A stretch of 64,000 bases of DNA from a virus: positions 1 to 64,000 of IMG/VR virus record IMGVR_UViG_3300025889_009691. One strand, 5' to 3'. Below the pieces are notes generated by a model. That model did not search any database, was not told the DNA's origin, and worked only from the letters and a program-made list of their open reading frames with translations. Below are positions 15,105 to 23,838 of the stretch, piece after piece. A program made the translations under genes and the position numbers. The stretch's first letter is position 1; the number at the start of each line of letters is the position of its first letter.

Positions 15105-15431
15105 ATGGACATGAATGCATACCAAGCTGCTGCTAAAGAAACCGCTGTGTTTCCTCCCGAGAAGGGTATAGAGTACACCACGCTAGGGTTAGTTAGCGAA
15201 GCAGGCGAAGTAGCTGATAAAGTTAAGAAAGTGATCCGTGATAGCGGCGGTGACTTCTCTGATGAAGTTAAAGAAGCGATCAAAAAAGAACTTGGTGATG
15301 TTCTCTGGTATGTGTCTGGTATGGCTTGGGAGCTTGGCTTTACTTTAACGGATGTTGCTGAAGCAAATATCTTAAAGTTGTCTAGCCGGTATGAGCGTGG
15401 TAAGATTGGTGGCTCTGGAGATGACAGATAA
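15105..15431 (+). CDS. MazG-like nucleotide pyrophosphohydrolase
   Basis: A 108-residue all-helical protein with the MazG metal-binding plan: GLVSEAGEVADKVKK (ExxE) and KKELGDVLWYVSGMAWELG (ExxxD), ending with RYERGKIGGSGDDR, the usual close of phage MazG proteins. Such enzymes hydrolyse dNTPs or alarmones to monophosphates. The ATG at 15105 follows AAAAGG by 8 bases; the GTG at 15096 overlaps that site. The stop overlaps the next gene. Confidence 0.88.
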   Translation: MDMNAYQAAAKETAVFPPEKGIEYTTLGLVSEAGEVADKVKKVIRDSGGDFSDEVKEAIKKELGDVLWYVSGMAWELGFTLTDVAEANILKLSSRYERGKIGGSGDDR

Positions 15432-16377
15432 TTATTCTTGGCGTTCACTTTCCACGCCTATTAATAGTAACTCCACGGAAGAGGCTTTGCGTCTCAGCAA
15501 GTCTAACTACAATGTCGTTCTAAACCCTATTTATGTTTGGGATCAGTTTCAGAATAAGTATGTTGAAGTTGAAGATCGCTTCTGTACTGGTAGACACGTT
15601 ACAGACGCATTAGCAGATTCTGGCGTGCGTCAGGAAAACTGGGAAGTTGTTAAAGACCGTTATGTTATTGTGCCCAACTCAGACATTATGGAGCGGGCAC
15701 ATTCAATTGTTGATGCTTTTAACGGCGCTGCACGCTTAGACAGTTGCGGCAATCTTGATGATGGTAGAAAGTTCTTTGTGGCAATCTTTACTGGAACGCT
15801 GGAGATTATAGGTTCTGGGGATAAAGACTTAGTTGACACTTATGTTATCGCCATGACTTCCCACGATGGTTCTGTGCCGGTTTGTTATTACAATCTTGAT
15901 GTTCGTAGACGCAACAATTCGGTTTATCGGTTTACTGATGAAAGCGCTGACTTTTGTATCCGTAAACGTCATACTCCCAATCATGCTGATAGGGATAGTG
16001 AGGTGACTGAAGTTTTGACGATGCGCCAAGCGTGGAGTACGTCTTTCAAGGCGACACTTCAGAAGTTGCTTTCGCCCGTGTCTGAGTTTCAGTTTGAAAG
16101 CGTTTTGCATTCTCAGTGGAACCCTAACACGGCGTCTTCTAAAAACAAGCGGGAGCACGCCGAAAACGTCATTGACACGATCAACTCTTTGTACCGCTCA
16201 GACTACAACTTCGGCATGTTTGGTCATAGTAAGTGGGCAGCGTTCAATTCCATCTGTGAGTACATTGATTTCCATAGGGACATCCCTGGTTTGGAAGCGG
16301 CTCAGCACTCTTTAGAGATTGACAACTTTAGTCATCGTTTAAAGGTGTCGTTGTACAACCAGCTCTGTTCCGTTTAA
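15421..16377 (+). CDS. DUF932-like phage/plasmid protein
   Basis: A 318-residue protein with the DUF932 flow: TDALADSGVRQENWEVVKD, GGR-like FFVAIFTGTLEIIGSGDKDLVDTYVIAMTSHDGS, a YNLDVRRRNNSVYRF region in place of the usual R-V-C-N-T segment, KRHTPNHADRDSEVTEVL, and a helical C-terminus. DUF932 proteins are common in phages and plasmids with no settled function. It starts inside the MazG gene's last codons. Its TAA overlaps the terminase TAA on the other strand within TTAA (16374-16377). Confidence 0.75.
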   Translation: MTDNYSWRSLSTPINSNSTEEALRLSKSNYNVVLNPIYVWDQFQNKYVEVEDRFCTGRHVTDALADSGVRQENWEVVKDRYVIVPNSDIMERAHSIVDAFNGAARLDSCGNLDDGRKFFVAIFTGTLEIIGSGDKDLVDTYVIAMTSHDGSVPVCYYNLDVRRRNNSVYRFTDESADFCIRKRHTPNHADRDSEVTEVLTMRQAWSTSFKATLQKLLSPVSEFQFESVLHSQWNPNTASSKNKREHAENVIDTINSLYRSDYNFGMFGHSKWAAFNSICEYIDFHRDIPGLEAAQHSLEIDNFSHRLKVSLYNQLCSV

Positions 16378-17690
16378 ATAATTATTTCAATCTTACGCCG
16401 TAGTCCCATGCCTAATCCGGCACAGGTGTTGAAGGCATGAACTGCGGCATCGACTTGGTCATCGTGAACTCGGGCTTCAGGGAAAGACGAAAGCTCGTCA
16501 ATAAAGTCGCTGTTCCAGTCAGCCCGGACAAGCCTTACGTTTCCGTTAGCTACTGCTGCGGCAAAAGGTTTGGCTCTAGTTACTTTATCACCGGTTGCTC
16601 TTTGACCTTTGAAGTCGTATCCGGGTAGAACATAACGGGCGTACTGATCAATAAGGTTTTTGCCTGCTGACCCCGGCTCTTGCTCCATTTGAATTGGAAC
16701 TTCCGGCCCATCTTCAATTGCGGTGTCTCGAACAAATTTCTCTACACGGTCGCCCTTGGCCCTGATTCTTCGAACATCCAAAATATAAAACACACCGTTT
16801 TCAAACGCCGCCAAGCATCCTACTGTCCAGTCAGGATCAGGGTTGCTTGCAGTAGGCTCCGTACCTGCCAAGTCCCAGAAGCGCACAATCTCTGTTTCTT
16901 TGCTGAAAGAAGGGATTTCTGTAAATTCAATGACTTCCAAATTGTTTCGGTCAAACATTGAGCCGAGTGTGGTTGCCCACCAGTCACCAAATTCAAGACG
17001 GTTTCTTTCAATAGGGTCTAGCTCTTGAAGCATGGCCCGGTAAGAGTCAGGATCAATTCCGGGGTTGTCGGTGAGCATGGAAGGAATAAAGATTCTTCCG
17101 CTCTTTTCACCTTCTACGAGGAATCGTTGTCGGACCCAGTTGGGGGCGGGGTTTGTAGCACATCTCATTCGTAGTGGCACTTCTGAAAGAGGTCCTGTGG
17201 CGGGACGACGTAAACGAGAGAACATGTATCGGTAGTCAGACTCTCGAATTTCTGTAACCTCGTCCATGCCAATGAATTGGAATTCCGAACCTTTGTATCT
17301 AAGGTAGTCGTTTACGTTGTTTAGGTACCCGAAGGTGATTCTAGCGCCGGATGGAAATGTTGCGGTGTACTGGTTGGCGTTCCAATGAACGTCGTCGTAT
17401 TGCATAATCCAGTCTCGGAAACGGTCCATGAGAGCGCCGGGTAGTGCAAGGTCAGCGTATGTACGCCTGAATAGGATTGCACTGTAACCTGGGACATCTA
17501 CGTACTGTAAGGCAGCCATGATTAGGGCGGAAGACTTACCACCGCCTGCTGCACCACCAAACATGACTTCTTGTCCCACGGATTTTAGGAATACTTTCTG
17601 AGTTAGTGAGGGTTCTTCAACCCAGTATTCTGAACGCCGTGGCTCTAGATACTCTCTAATTTTTTCCCAATCCTGAGTTTGCACTGACAT
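16374..17690 (-). CDS. terL: terminase large subunit
   Basis: A 438-residue packaging motor. Walker A is GGAAGGGKSSA, Walker B is FIGMDEVTEI, and the coupling motif region is MRCATNPAPNWV. The C-terminal nuclease has VRFWDLAGTEPT with the catalytic Asp, then a late acidic cluster ending VHDDQVDAAVHAF. The ATG at 17690 has AGGAGA upstream. A GTG at 17717 lies 5 bases after a TATACT box and could be a leaderless start adding 9 residues. It is encoded opposite to the portal and all head genes, sharing a bidirectional promoter zone with them. No small terminase subunit was found nearby. Confidence 0.95.
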   Translation of the reverse strand: MSVQTQDWEKIREYLEPRRSEYWVEEPSLTQKVFLKSVGQEVMFGGAAGGGKSSALIMAALQYVDVPGYSAILFRRTYADLALPGALMDRFRDWIMQYDDVHWNANQYTATFPSGARITFGYLNNVNDYLRYKGSEFQFIGMDEVTEIRESDYRYMFSRLRRPATGPLSEVPLRMRCATNPAPNWVRQRFLVEGEKSGRIFIPSMLTDNPGIDPDSYRAMLQELDPIERNRLEFGDWWATTLGSMFDRNNLEVIEFTEIPSFSKETEIVRFWDLAGTEPTASNPDPDWTVGCLAAFENGVFYILDVRRIRAKGDRVEKFVRDTAIEDGPEVPIQMEQEPGSAGKNLIDQYARYVLPGYDFKGQRATGDKVTRAKPFAAAVANGNVRLVRADWNSDFIDELSSFPEARVHDDQVDAAVHAFNTCAGLGMGLRRKIEIII

Positions 17691-17696
17691 ATCTGC

Positions 17697-17725
17697 TTGT
17701 CTCCTAGAGGTTTTCACGGTAAAGT
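17697..17725 (+). promoter_or_regulatory. leaderless-type promoter for the head operon
   Basis: TTGTCT (17697-17702), a 17-base spacer, TAAAGT (17720-17725), then 6 bases to the ATG at 17732. Confidence 0.65.
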
Positions 17726-17728
17726 ATA
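17723..17728 (-). promoter_or_regulatory. -10 box for the terminase gene
   Basis: TATACT on the minus strand, 5 bases before the GTG at 17717. It overlaps the -10 box of the divergent promoter, so only one polymerase could sit here at a time. The -35 match (GGGACA, 16-base spacing) is poor. Confidence 0.5.
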
Positions 17729-17731
17729 CCT

Positions 17732-17890
17732 ATGAAGAAATTTCTGTCCCGTTCTGTAGCTGCTCATGTTTGTATGGGCGCTGGCATTCTTTTTATCGGC
17801 TTTGGTATTAGTATACTAAGTTTGGGATGGGGGCTGGCAAGTGCTGGCCTTGCTTGTGGAATTTACGGGTACTTATTAGGGGCTGAATAA
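17732..17890 (+). CDS. small membrane protein upstream of the portal gene
   Basis: A 52-residue reading frame: a basic start (MKKFLSRSVAAHVC), then about 35 hydrophobic residues (MGAGILFIGFGISILSLGWG and on to LACGIYGYLLG), ending GAE. It could span the membrane once or twice. It starts 6 bases after a -10 box and its TAA overlaps the portal ATG (TAATG), so translation is coupled to the portal. Function unknown. Confidence 0.65.
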   Translation: MKKFLSRSVAAHVCMGAGILFIGFGISILSLGWGLASAGLACGIYGYLLGAE

Positions 17891-19530
17891 TGGCGTGGAA
17901 CTCTAGTTCAAATAAATCACTTCAATCAGGGGTTACAGAAAAAGCGGCACAGATTGCTGTGGGCGCTCCTGTTGCGTACAGTCCAACCATTCAGAACAAT
18001 AATCGTGGCTATCACGATGGCTGGGATATTGTTAAGACTTATAAAGAAGCTGTTGCTAAGGTAACTTGGGTTTATCGCTCAATTGACGTTATTGCGTCTA
18101 ACCAAGCTAGTCTTCCCATGATTCTTCGTAAGGACAATAATCCTTTTGGGGAGATTGTAACCGATAACCCTATTCTGAAGATTTTCAACAACACGGCGAA
18201 CGTTGGTGAGAATGCTTGGGCATTTCGTTATAGAATGAGTTCGCAGTTGATGATGAGCACGAGAGGAGTGTTTGTTGAGGTTGTGCGATCTAGAGATGGT
18301 ACGCCTATTGCTATGCATTTGTTGCCGCCTCAGAATACTTCTCCAATTCCTGATGTAAAGAACTTTGTTAAGGGGTTTGAAGTTCAGATCAATGCTATGG
18401 AGAAGCGGATCATTAAGCCTAAAGATGTGATTTGGATTCGCAGACCTCATCCGCTTGATCCATATTTGTCAATGACTCCGATGGAGGCTTCTGGTATTGC
18501 GATTGAGCAAGAGACTTTGGCTAAGCTGTACAATAGAAACTTCTTGATTAATGATGGGCGCCCCGGTGGATTGCTTGTGTTGCGTAGTGAGATTTCTGAC
18601 GAAGATAAAGATGAGTTGCGGTCTCGTTTCCGTGGGAATATTGGTAGAGCTGGTGCGGTCGGTGTAATTTCTGCAGATGATGGCGCTGATTTCGTGGATA
18701 CTGCTGCTAGTCCTCGTGATGCTGCGTATCAGCAGATGCGAACAATTACGAAGGAAGAAATTTTAGCGGCATTTGGTGTACCAGAGTCGATTATTGGTAA
18801 CTCTGCTAATCGAACGTTTTCTAATGCGATGGAGGAGGGCAAAGTCTTCTGGATGGAGACTATGACTCCTCATTTGAATCTTATTGCTCGTTCGTTTGAC
18901 GCTATTGATGAGTCATACTTTGTAGACTTTGATACGTCTGATGTTCCGATTTTGATTCTGTCGAAGCAGGAGCGAGAGAAGCACTACTTGTCAGAGTTCC
19001 AGCAGGGGCTGATTAGTACTAATGAGTATAGAGAGGCGGCAGCCCGTAAGAAGGTTGAGTCTGAGCTTGCTGATTCACTGCTGGCTAATCCCAACCTTAC
19101 TCCTGTTGCTAATACTGAAAAGCCTATGCAGCCTGAAGGACAGCAGGATCAAGGCATGGGTGCTGATGCTGGTATGGCTGGCATGGGTGCTGATGCTGGT
19201 ATGGCTGGCATGGGTGGCATGGGCGGTATGGACCCAATGGCTGGTGGTGCTCCTGCTGCTCCCGCTCCTCCTGATGGTGGGTTTGTTGAAGCTGGTGTTC
19301 CTCTTCAGCAGCAAGCTACCGCCGCTCTACAGCAGCAGGTCACAGAGTTTAGCCCAGAACAAGGCGCTTTTGTTCCGATGGGTGACGTTCAAGGAACCCA
19401 GCAGATTGAAGCCCCCGCAAGTGCAGTTCCTAGCGAACTAGACGATGAGGAGGACGAGGAGGGCCAGGAGGGTGAGAAGAGTCTCCCTTTAGAACGAAGA
19501 CTGGCGCTGCTGGAGGACCTTCTCTCTTAA
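17890..19530 (+). CDS. portal protein (HK97-like)
   Basis: A 546-residue portal. It shows the HK97/SPP1-type core: VTWVYRSIDVIASNQASLPM, PILKIFNN, the wing region, DVIWIRRPHPLDPYLSMTPMEAS, LNRNFL-like LYNRNFLINDGRPGGLLV, and ILAAFGVPESIIGNSANRTFSNAMEE near residues 300-325. After residue 400 it turns into a Met/Gly/Ala-rich tail with a 9-residue repeat, then an acidic end. The portal is the dodecameric gate through which DNA is packaged and ejected. The last codons contain a perfect -1 slippery heptamer (19485-19491), and a longer portal-MuF product of about 805 residues is predicted. Confidence 0.94.
   Translation: MAWNSSSNKSLQSGVTEKAAQIAVGAPVAYSPTIQNNNRGYHDGWDIVKTYKEAVAKVTWVYRSIDVIASNQASLPMILRKDNNPFGEIVTDNPILKIFNNTANVGENAWAFRYRMSSQLMMSTRGVFVEVVRSRDGTPIAMHLLPPQNTSPIPDVKNFVKGFEVQINAMEKRIIKPKDVIWIRRPHPLDPYLSMTPMEASGIAIEQETLAKLYNRNFLINDGRPGGLLVLRSEISDEDKDELRSRFRGNIGRAGAVGVISADDGADFVDTAASPRDAAYQQMRTITKEEILAAFGVPESIIGNSANRTFSNAMEEGKVFWMETMTPHLNLIARSFDAIDESYFVDFDTSDVPILILSKQEREKHYLSEFQQGLISTNEYREAAARKKVESELADSLLANPNLTPVANTEKPMQPEGQQDQGMGADAGMAGMGADAGMAGMGGMGGMDPMAGGAPAAPAPPDGGFVEAGVPLQQQATAALQQQVTEFSPEQGAFVPMGDVQGTQQIEAPASAVPSELDDEEDEEGQEGEKSLPLERRLALLEDLLS
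19153..19206 (+). repeat. two perfect 27-bp tandem repeats within the portal gene
   Basis: Units at 19153-19179 and 19180-19206 encode GMGADAGMA twice in the low-complexity C-terminal tail; a partial third unit follows. This is a likely site of copy-number change. Confidence 0.9.
19466..19491 (+). promoter_or_regulatory. predicted programmed -1 frameshift site, portal to MuF
   Basis: CCCTTTA at 19485-19491 is an X XXY YYZ heptamer in the portal reading register (C CCT TTA). AGGAGG at 19466-19471 ends 13 bases before it, the place where a Shine-Dalgarno-like element stimulates -1 slippage in dnaX. The -1 frame is open from 19476 through the MuF gene. Confidence 0.7.
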
Positions 19531-20306
19531 ACGCTTCCGACTGGAAGACTAAAACTTTATACACAGTCAGCTCTTTAGAAGACAGACTAAACTCAGAACT
19601 TGATAAAGTTTTTGACGATCAAGAGCAGGCTGTTCTAGATGAGTTAGATAGCGATGCTGTACAAGCTGCAATTGCTAGTGGCTCTGTTGCTTTAATTCTG
19701 TCTGCAATTCCTGTGGCGTTACTTACACCGTCAACTGTTGCGTTGTTAGCTTCTATGGCAGCCACGTATCGTAAAGCGGTTGAAGACAATATTGAAGAAG
19801 GATATGGCGCTCCTGTCTCTGAGCAAGTGTCAGAAGCAGCGACATCTGAACATTTAGCAGCAGTCAATAATTTTAACACAACCACGCAAGAAGAAGTTGC
19901 GGCTGCTTTAGTTACTGCTGCACAATTGACTGATGAGAATGATGGCGACGTTGATATCGCTTTAAAGATTGCTTTAGCCTATTCTTTGATAAAAGCTATT
20001 TTCAATAAACTCCGAACAAAGCGTCGAAAGTTGATTGTTGACGCTGCTGTTTTGGGTCCGTACAATCAAGGCTTGTATGATTCTGCAGTTGCGGAAGAGC
20101 AAAGAACGGGTCAAATTGTACAAAAACAGTGGGTGTCTTTAATGGATGAGCGGGTTAGGTCTGCTCATAGGCAGTTACATGGTGAAAAAGTTGCTGTTGG
20201 TACGCCGTTTTTTGTGAATGGTGTATCTATTCGATTCCCGAAAGACCCTTTGGCTCCGCCCGGTTTGACGATCAATTGTCGTTGTATTCTGCGCTTCAGC
20301 AGGTAG
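19491..20306 (+). CDS. MuF-like head morphogenesis protein, expressed by -1 frameshift from the portal
   Basis: About 271 residues in the frame one base back from the portal frame. The N-terminal part is helical and acidic (SSLEDRLNSELDKVFDDQEQAVLDELDSD), as in MuF proteins, and a hydrophobic stretch follows. The C-terminus has WVSLMDERVRSAHRQLHG, then IRFPKDPLAPPGLTINCRCILRF, the standard MuF ending. No ATG, GTG or TTG occurs in this frame between 19476 and the GTG at 19713, which would cut off the conserved N-terminus, so a fusion to the portal by frameshift is the best explanation. MuF proteins sit at the portal and may be ejected with DNA. Confidence 0.75.
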   Translation, partial: RTKTGAAGGPSLLNASDWKTKTLYTVSSLEDRLNSELDKVFDDQEQAVLDELDSDAVQAAIASGSVALILSAIPVALLTPSTVALLASMAATYRKAVEDNIEEGYGAPVSEQVSEAATSEHLAAVNNFNTTTQEEVAAALVTAAQLTDENDGDVDIALKIALAYSLIKAIFNKLRTKRRKLIVDAAVLGPYNQGLYDSAVAEEQRTGQIVQKQWVSLMDERVRSAHRQLHGEKVAVGTPFFVNGVSIRFPKDPLAPPGLTINCRCILRFSR

Positions 20307-20397
20307 TTTATATATAAGTATTTATATATAGTAGCGGCTGGGCGCCCCCTTGGGTCTGTACAATATCACATAGGAGACTAGTCCTCAGAGGAGAGTT

Positions 20398-21960
20398 ATG
20401 ACTGTTGCAGAACTAAATGACACCGAGCACGACACCCAATTCAAGGCTATTTCAGGCCAGATTGGTATCGACAAGGCTCAAGGCATCGTTGAAGCGTTTG
20501 TGTCAGGTATTGGAAATAAAGATTCTGTTGGCGACATCGTTATCGCAGGTGCGTTTAACGGGTCTCTGAAGCGACGCAAACCACGGGTTGTTTGGGGCCA
20601 CGATTGGAATCAGCCAATTGGTAAAGTTCTAGAGATTTACGAAGTCCCTAAGACTGATCCACGCCTGCCTGAAAAGATGAAGCAGGCTGGAGTTGGTGGC
20701 TTGTTTGCTAAGGTTCAGTTCAACCTTAATACTGAACGTGGTCGTGAAGCGTTTGCAAATGTTGCATTTTACGGCAATGAGCAAGAGTGGTCAATTGGTT
20801 ACAAGACAATTACTGCAGATTTTGATGCAGTTAAGCAAGCTAACATTCTCAAAGAGGTAGAGTTGTACGAAATTTCTCCTGTTCTGCATGGAGCGAATCA
20901 GTTGACCGCAACGATTTCTGTTAAAGATGATGAAAAGGGCAAGGCATCCAAAGGCTATTACGTTGAGGATGAAGATAAAGACGGCCCTGCTAGTACTATG
21001 GATGCAATGTCAGAGCGTTTGGGGCGAATGCTGTCTCAGGCTTTGCGTAAGCCCGTTCAGATTATTGAAATGGATGGAAATAACGTTGTATTCCAAACAG
21101 GCGAAGACATGACATGGAGCGCCACGATTTCTGTTGAAAATGGTCAGGTTCAGGTTGGTCGGCCTACACGTGTAAAGCCCACAACAAGCTACACCCCGGT
21201 AGGGGAGGAGGCACCCCCTTCAATGATGATTAAAGATACTGACGAAAAGAATGCTGAAGAGCCTGCGGGCGTGAGAGATGCTGATGATGAGCAGGGTTCG
21301 TGGGCTACCCCGGATATTGCTCTTGCTTGGGCTAAGACCTTTGGTTGTTCTGGTTATCACTCACATGGCGGCGGTTACATGCCGTGTGAAACGCATGAAG
21401 AGTATTTAGAAGCACTTAAAAAGTTTGATGGTAACGCTAACATCAACTCGCATAACAACTACCTTGCTGGGGTTGAGGTTGAAGAAGCAAAGGCTGCAGG
21501 GTGTTCTTGTGGGACCGAAGAAAAGGGCCATATGATGCCTAGCAAGAAGCCTGAGTATCTTAAGGACCCCATGGCTCTGCTACTTATGGCTTACAATGAG
21601 ATGCTGAAGCTTCGTGGTGCCGGTGAGTTGCGTGAGGCCACGTTGACTTTGATCGGTGCGGTCGAAGACTTCTTGACTGAAGCCCCGATGTCTCGTCCTG
21701 GCGAGCAGGGCGAGAAGGTGACTTCAGGCTTTGTTGTCCATGTCAAGTGTTCAGAGAAAGAAGCACTGGCTGTTAACGGCGCTATGTCTGGCCTGCCTGT
21801 GTTCTCGTTTAAGTCAGAAGATGGCGTTGATGTCCACTTTACGACAGAACTTGCAGAAGAAGAACTGATGGAAAAAGTCGCTGTGTCGCTTGCGGGATTA
21901 GCGTTTGAGCCTGAGGTAACAGTAACAAGACCGATTGACACCACCGAGGGTGTTCAGTAA
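20398..21960 (+). CDS. prohead protease (S78/HK97 type) with C-terminal extension
   Basis: A 520-residue protein. The first 180 residues are the protease: FVSGIGNKDSVGDIVIAGAF, VVWGHDWNQPIGKV (catalytic His), FANVAFYGNEQEWSIGYK (catalytic Ser) and LYEISPVLHGANQ. It cleaves scaffold and capsid precursors in the prohead. The long extension is unusual. It includes a beta-rich part (PVQIIEMDGNNVVFQ), a Cys/His/Cys motif (FGCSGYHSHGGGYMPCETHEEYLEAL, residues about 313-338), and a C-terminal ferredoxin-like region. AGGAG precedes the ATG by 6-7 bases. TACAAT at 20359-20364 may be a -10 box. Confidence 0.9.
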   Translation: MTVAELNDTEHDTQFKAISGQIGIDKAQGIVEAFVSGIGNKDSVGDIVIAGAFNGSLKRRKPRVVWGHDWNQPIGKVLEIYEVPKTDPRLPEKMKQAGVGGLFAKVQFNLNTERGREAFANVAFYGNEQEWSIGYKTITADFDAVKQANILKEVELYEISPVLHGANQLTATISVKDDEKGKASKGYYVEDEDKDGPASTMDAMSERLGRMLSQALRKPVQIIEMDGNNVVFQTGEDMTWSATISVENGQVQVGRPTRVKPTTSYTPVGEEAPPSMMIKDTDEKNAEEPAGVRDADDEQGSWATPDIALAWAKTFGCSGYHSHGGGYMPCETHEEYLEALKKFDGNANINSHNNYLAGVEVEEAKAAGCSCGTEEKGHMMPSKKPEYLKDPMALLLMAYNEMLKLRGAGELREATLTLIGAVEDFLTEAPMSRPGEQGEKVTSGFVVHVKCSEKEALAVNGAMSGLPVFSFKSEDGVDVHFTTELAEEELMEKVAVSLAGLAFEPEVTVTRPIDTTEGVQ

Positions 21961-21990
21961 GATATTCTCTATAAGGATACAGGAGTAAAA

Positions 21991-23817
21991 ATGAGTGATA
22001 ACCTTAATGAAGACCTTCAGAAGATGGAAGCTTTGAGCGAAGTCATCGATTCTGGGGAAAGCATGTCTGCCGCAGAGAAGGCTATGCATGATATGAAGAA
22101 AAACGCACCGTCTGTGTTTATGACTGACATTCGTTTCAAGGAGTCAATGGAAGTTGGCGATTTGCTTAGCGAAGAAGCTTTCATGTCTCTTGATGCTGAT
22201 GAGCAGAAGGGCTATGAGATGGTTCAGGTCATGGACGAGAAGAGCAAGGAGCCTATGGGCTGGGTGTTCCGTTTTAAGTCTGATGAAGATGATGAGGACG
22301 ATGCTGAAGACATTGTTGAAGAGGTCGTTGAAGATGCGGTTGAAGAATCCGTGGAAGAAAAGTCAGATGCTGATCCTATCTCAGAAAAGGCCGCTGCACT
22401 CATGTCGCAGATGCGTGCCCCTGATGATGAAAAGCCTTCAATGTTCCTTACCGATAGTCGTTTCAAGGAAATGATGGACGCTGGCGAGCTTGTTTCATCA
22501 GAAGACTATGACGTTTTAGACGAAGACGCTAAAGAAGCATTTGAGGCTGTTGATGTTTATGAAGAGGGCACCGGCAAGGGTTATGGTCGGCGCTATCGTC
22601 GTCGCAGCCCCCTTGAGTTGACAGCAATGCGTAAGGGTCAGGGTATGGATGAAAAGGCTGAAGACGGCATGGAAGACATGTTTGATTCGGAAGCTGAAGC
22701 TCTTGAGCGTGCGGCGGCGCTAGGTTGCCAGGGCGTTCATCGTGCAGGTGAAAAGTACATGCCTTGTGCAACCCACGATGATTGGATGAAGCTTAGCAAG
22801 CCTGCTGAGGCACCGGCTCCTACTCCGGCCCCTGCCCCCGCTCCGGCTGCGCCTGCTCCTGCTCCTGCTCCTGCTCCGGCTGCTGCCCCTGGTGGCATGA
22901 TGAAGTCAGAAGAAGAGTTCCTCTGTGGTTTCCAGCGCAAGTCAGTTGAGCAGCCTTGCGAGTTCTGCACAGGCGGCTGTGCTCCTGAAGATGGCCTTCC
23001 AGGGCTTGCTGACATTGAAAGTCAGGTCAAGTCAGCCTACGAGGGTTCTGAAATTATTGGCTCAGGCTACTCAGCCGGTGACGACGTATTCGTTGTCGAT
23101 GTCAAGCGGGCTGACGGTTCCTTTATTGAAGTGTTCCTGACCGGCGACGGCGAGGAGCTTGGTTGGCTGCGTTTGGATCAGAGCGCTATTGAAGGCAAGT
23201 CCGCTGAAGCTATTGAGATTGTTTCTAAGTCTGATGCTGAGGCTACGGCACGTGACGCTATTAGCGAGATGGGAATCAAGGCTGAGGTCATGAGCGTTAC
23301 TGTTGACATCTTCGCAGATGAAGATGTGTACGTGGTTGAGCTTGATGCTGAAGAGAAGAGCTACGACGTGTTCGTTGCTGCTGATGGCAAGGTGCTCGGC
23401 TATGATGAGTACGATTATGACGCTGAGGGTTCATATGAGCTTTCTGAAGAGGAAGAGATTAAGGCTATTGAGGCTGAACTTGAGATCAAGCGGATGTACT
23501 CTCGTGAGCAGCGTGAGGCGATGGCTGAGTCCGGTGAGGCTCTGCCTGATGGTTCGTTCCCGATTGCTGATGAGGCTGACCTAAGCAACGCTATCCAAGC
23601 GGTGGGTCGTGCGGCTGATCAAGAAGCTGCTAAGGCGCACATTATGAAGCGTGCTAAGGAACTGAAGTTGGAAGATATGATTCCGGCTGATTTTGCTAGC
23701 GGCGGCTCGCCTGCTCCTGCAGCCCCTGATGCTGATGCTGAAGAGAAGGTGCTAGACGAAGATATTCTTAAGGCGATGGAAGAGTTCAACAGCCTGTTGG
23801 AAGACGATTCTATCTGA
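21991..23817 (+). CDS. acidic multi-domain head protein (PepSY-like and DUF6582-like modules)
   Basis: A 608-residue strongly acidic protein after AGGAG. The N-terminus has a duplicated unit (SVFMTDIRFKESMEVGDLL and SMFLTDSRFKEMMDAGELV), each followed by an acidic stretch. Next come a Cys/His/Cys motif (LGCQGVHRAGEKYMPCATHDDWMKL, about 245-270), an Ala-Pro linker (about 272-300), another Cys cluster (CGFQRKSVEQPCEFCTGGC), two PepSY-like beta units (VVDVKRADGSFIEVFLTGD; VVELDAEEKSYDVFVAADG), and finally a GEALPDGSFPIADEADLSNAIQA module like that of the 34.1 kb gene. Its place between protease and capsid suggests a scaffold or internal head protein (inference). Confidence 0.7.
   Translation: MSDNLNEDLQKMEALSEVIDSGESMSAAEKAMHDMKKNAPSVFMTDIRFKESMEVGDLLSEEAFMSLDADEQKGYEMVQVMDEKSKEPMGWVFRFKSDEDDEDDAEDIVEEVVEDAVEESVEEKSDADPISEKAAALMSQMRAPDDEKPSMFLTDSRFKEMMDAGELVSSEDYDVLDEDAKEAFEAVDVYEEGTGKGYGRRYRRRSPLELTAMRKGQGMDEKAEDGMEDMFDSEAEALERAAALGCQGVHRAGEKYMPCATHDDWMKLSKPAEAPAPTPAPAPAPAAPAPAPAPAPAAAPGGMMKSEEEFLCGFQRKSVEQPCEFCTGGCAPEDGLPGLADIESQVKSAYEGSEIIGSGYSAGDDVFVVDVKRADGSFIEVFLTGDGEELGWLRLDQSAIEGKSAEAIEIVSKSDAEATARDAISEMGIKAEVMSVTVDIFADEDVYVVELDAEEKSYDVFVAADGKVLGYDEYDYDAEGSYELSEEEEIKAIEAELEIKRMYSREQREAMAESGEALPDGSFPIADEADLSNAIQAVGRAADQEAAKAHIMKRAKELKLEDMIPADFASGGSPAPAAPDADAEEKVLDEDILKAMEEFNSLLEDDSI
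22804..22893 (+). repeat. Ala-Pro low-complexity tract
   Basis: Repeated GCTCCTGC-type units encode an Ala-Pro linker of about 28 residues between domains. Confidence 0.8.
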
Positions 23818-23838
23818 TATTCTAGGAGGCATAGTATC

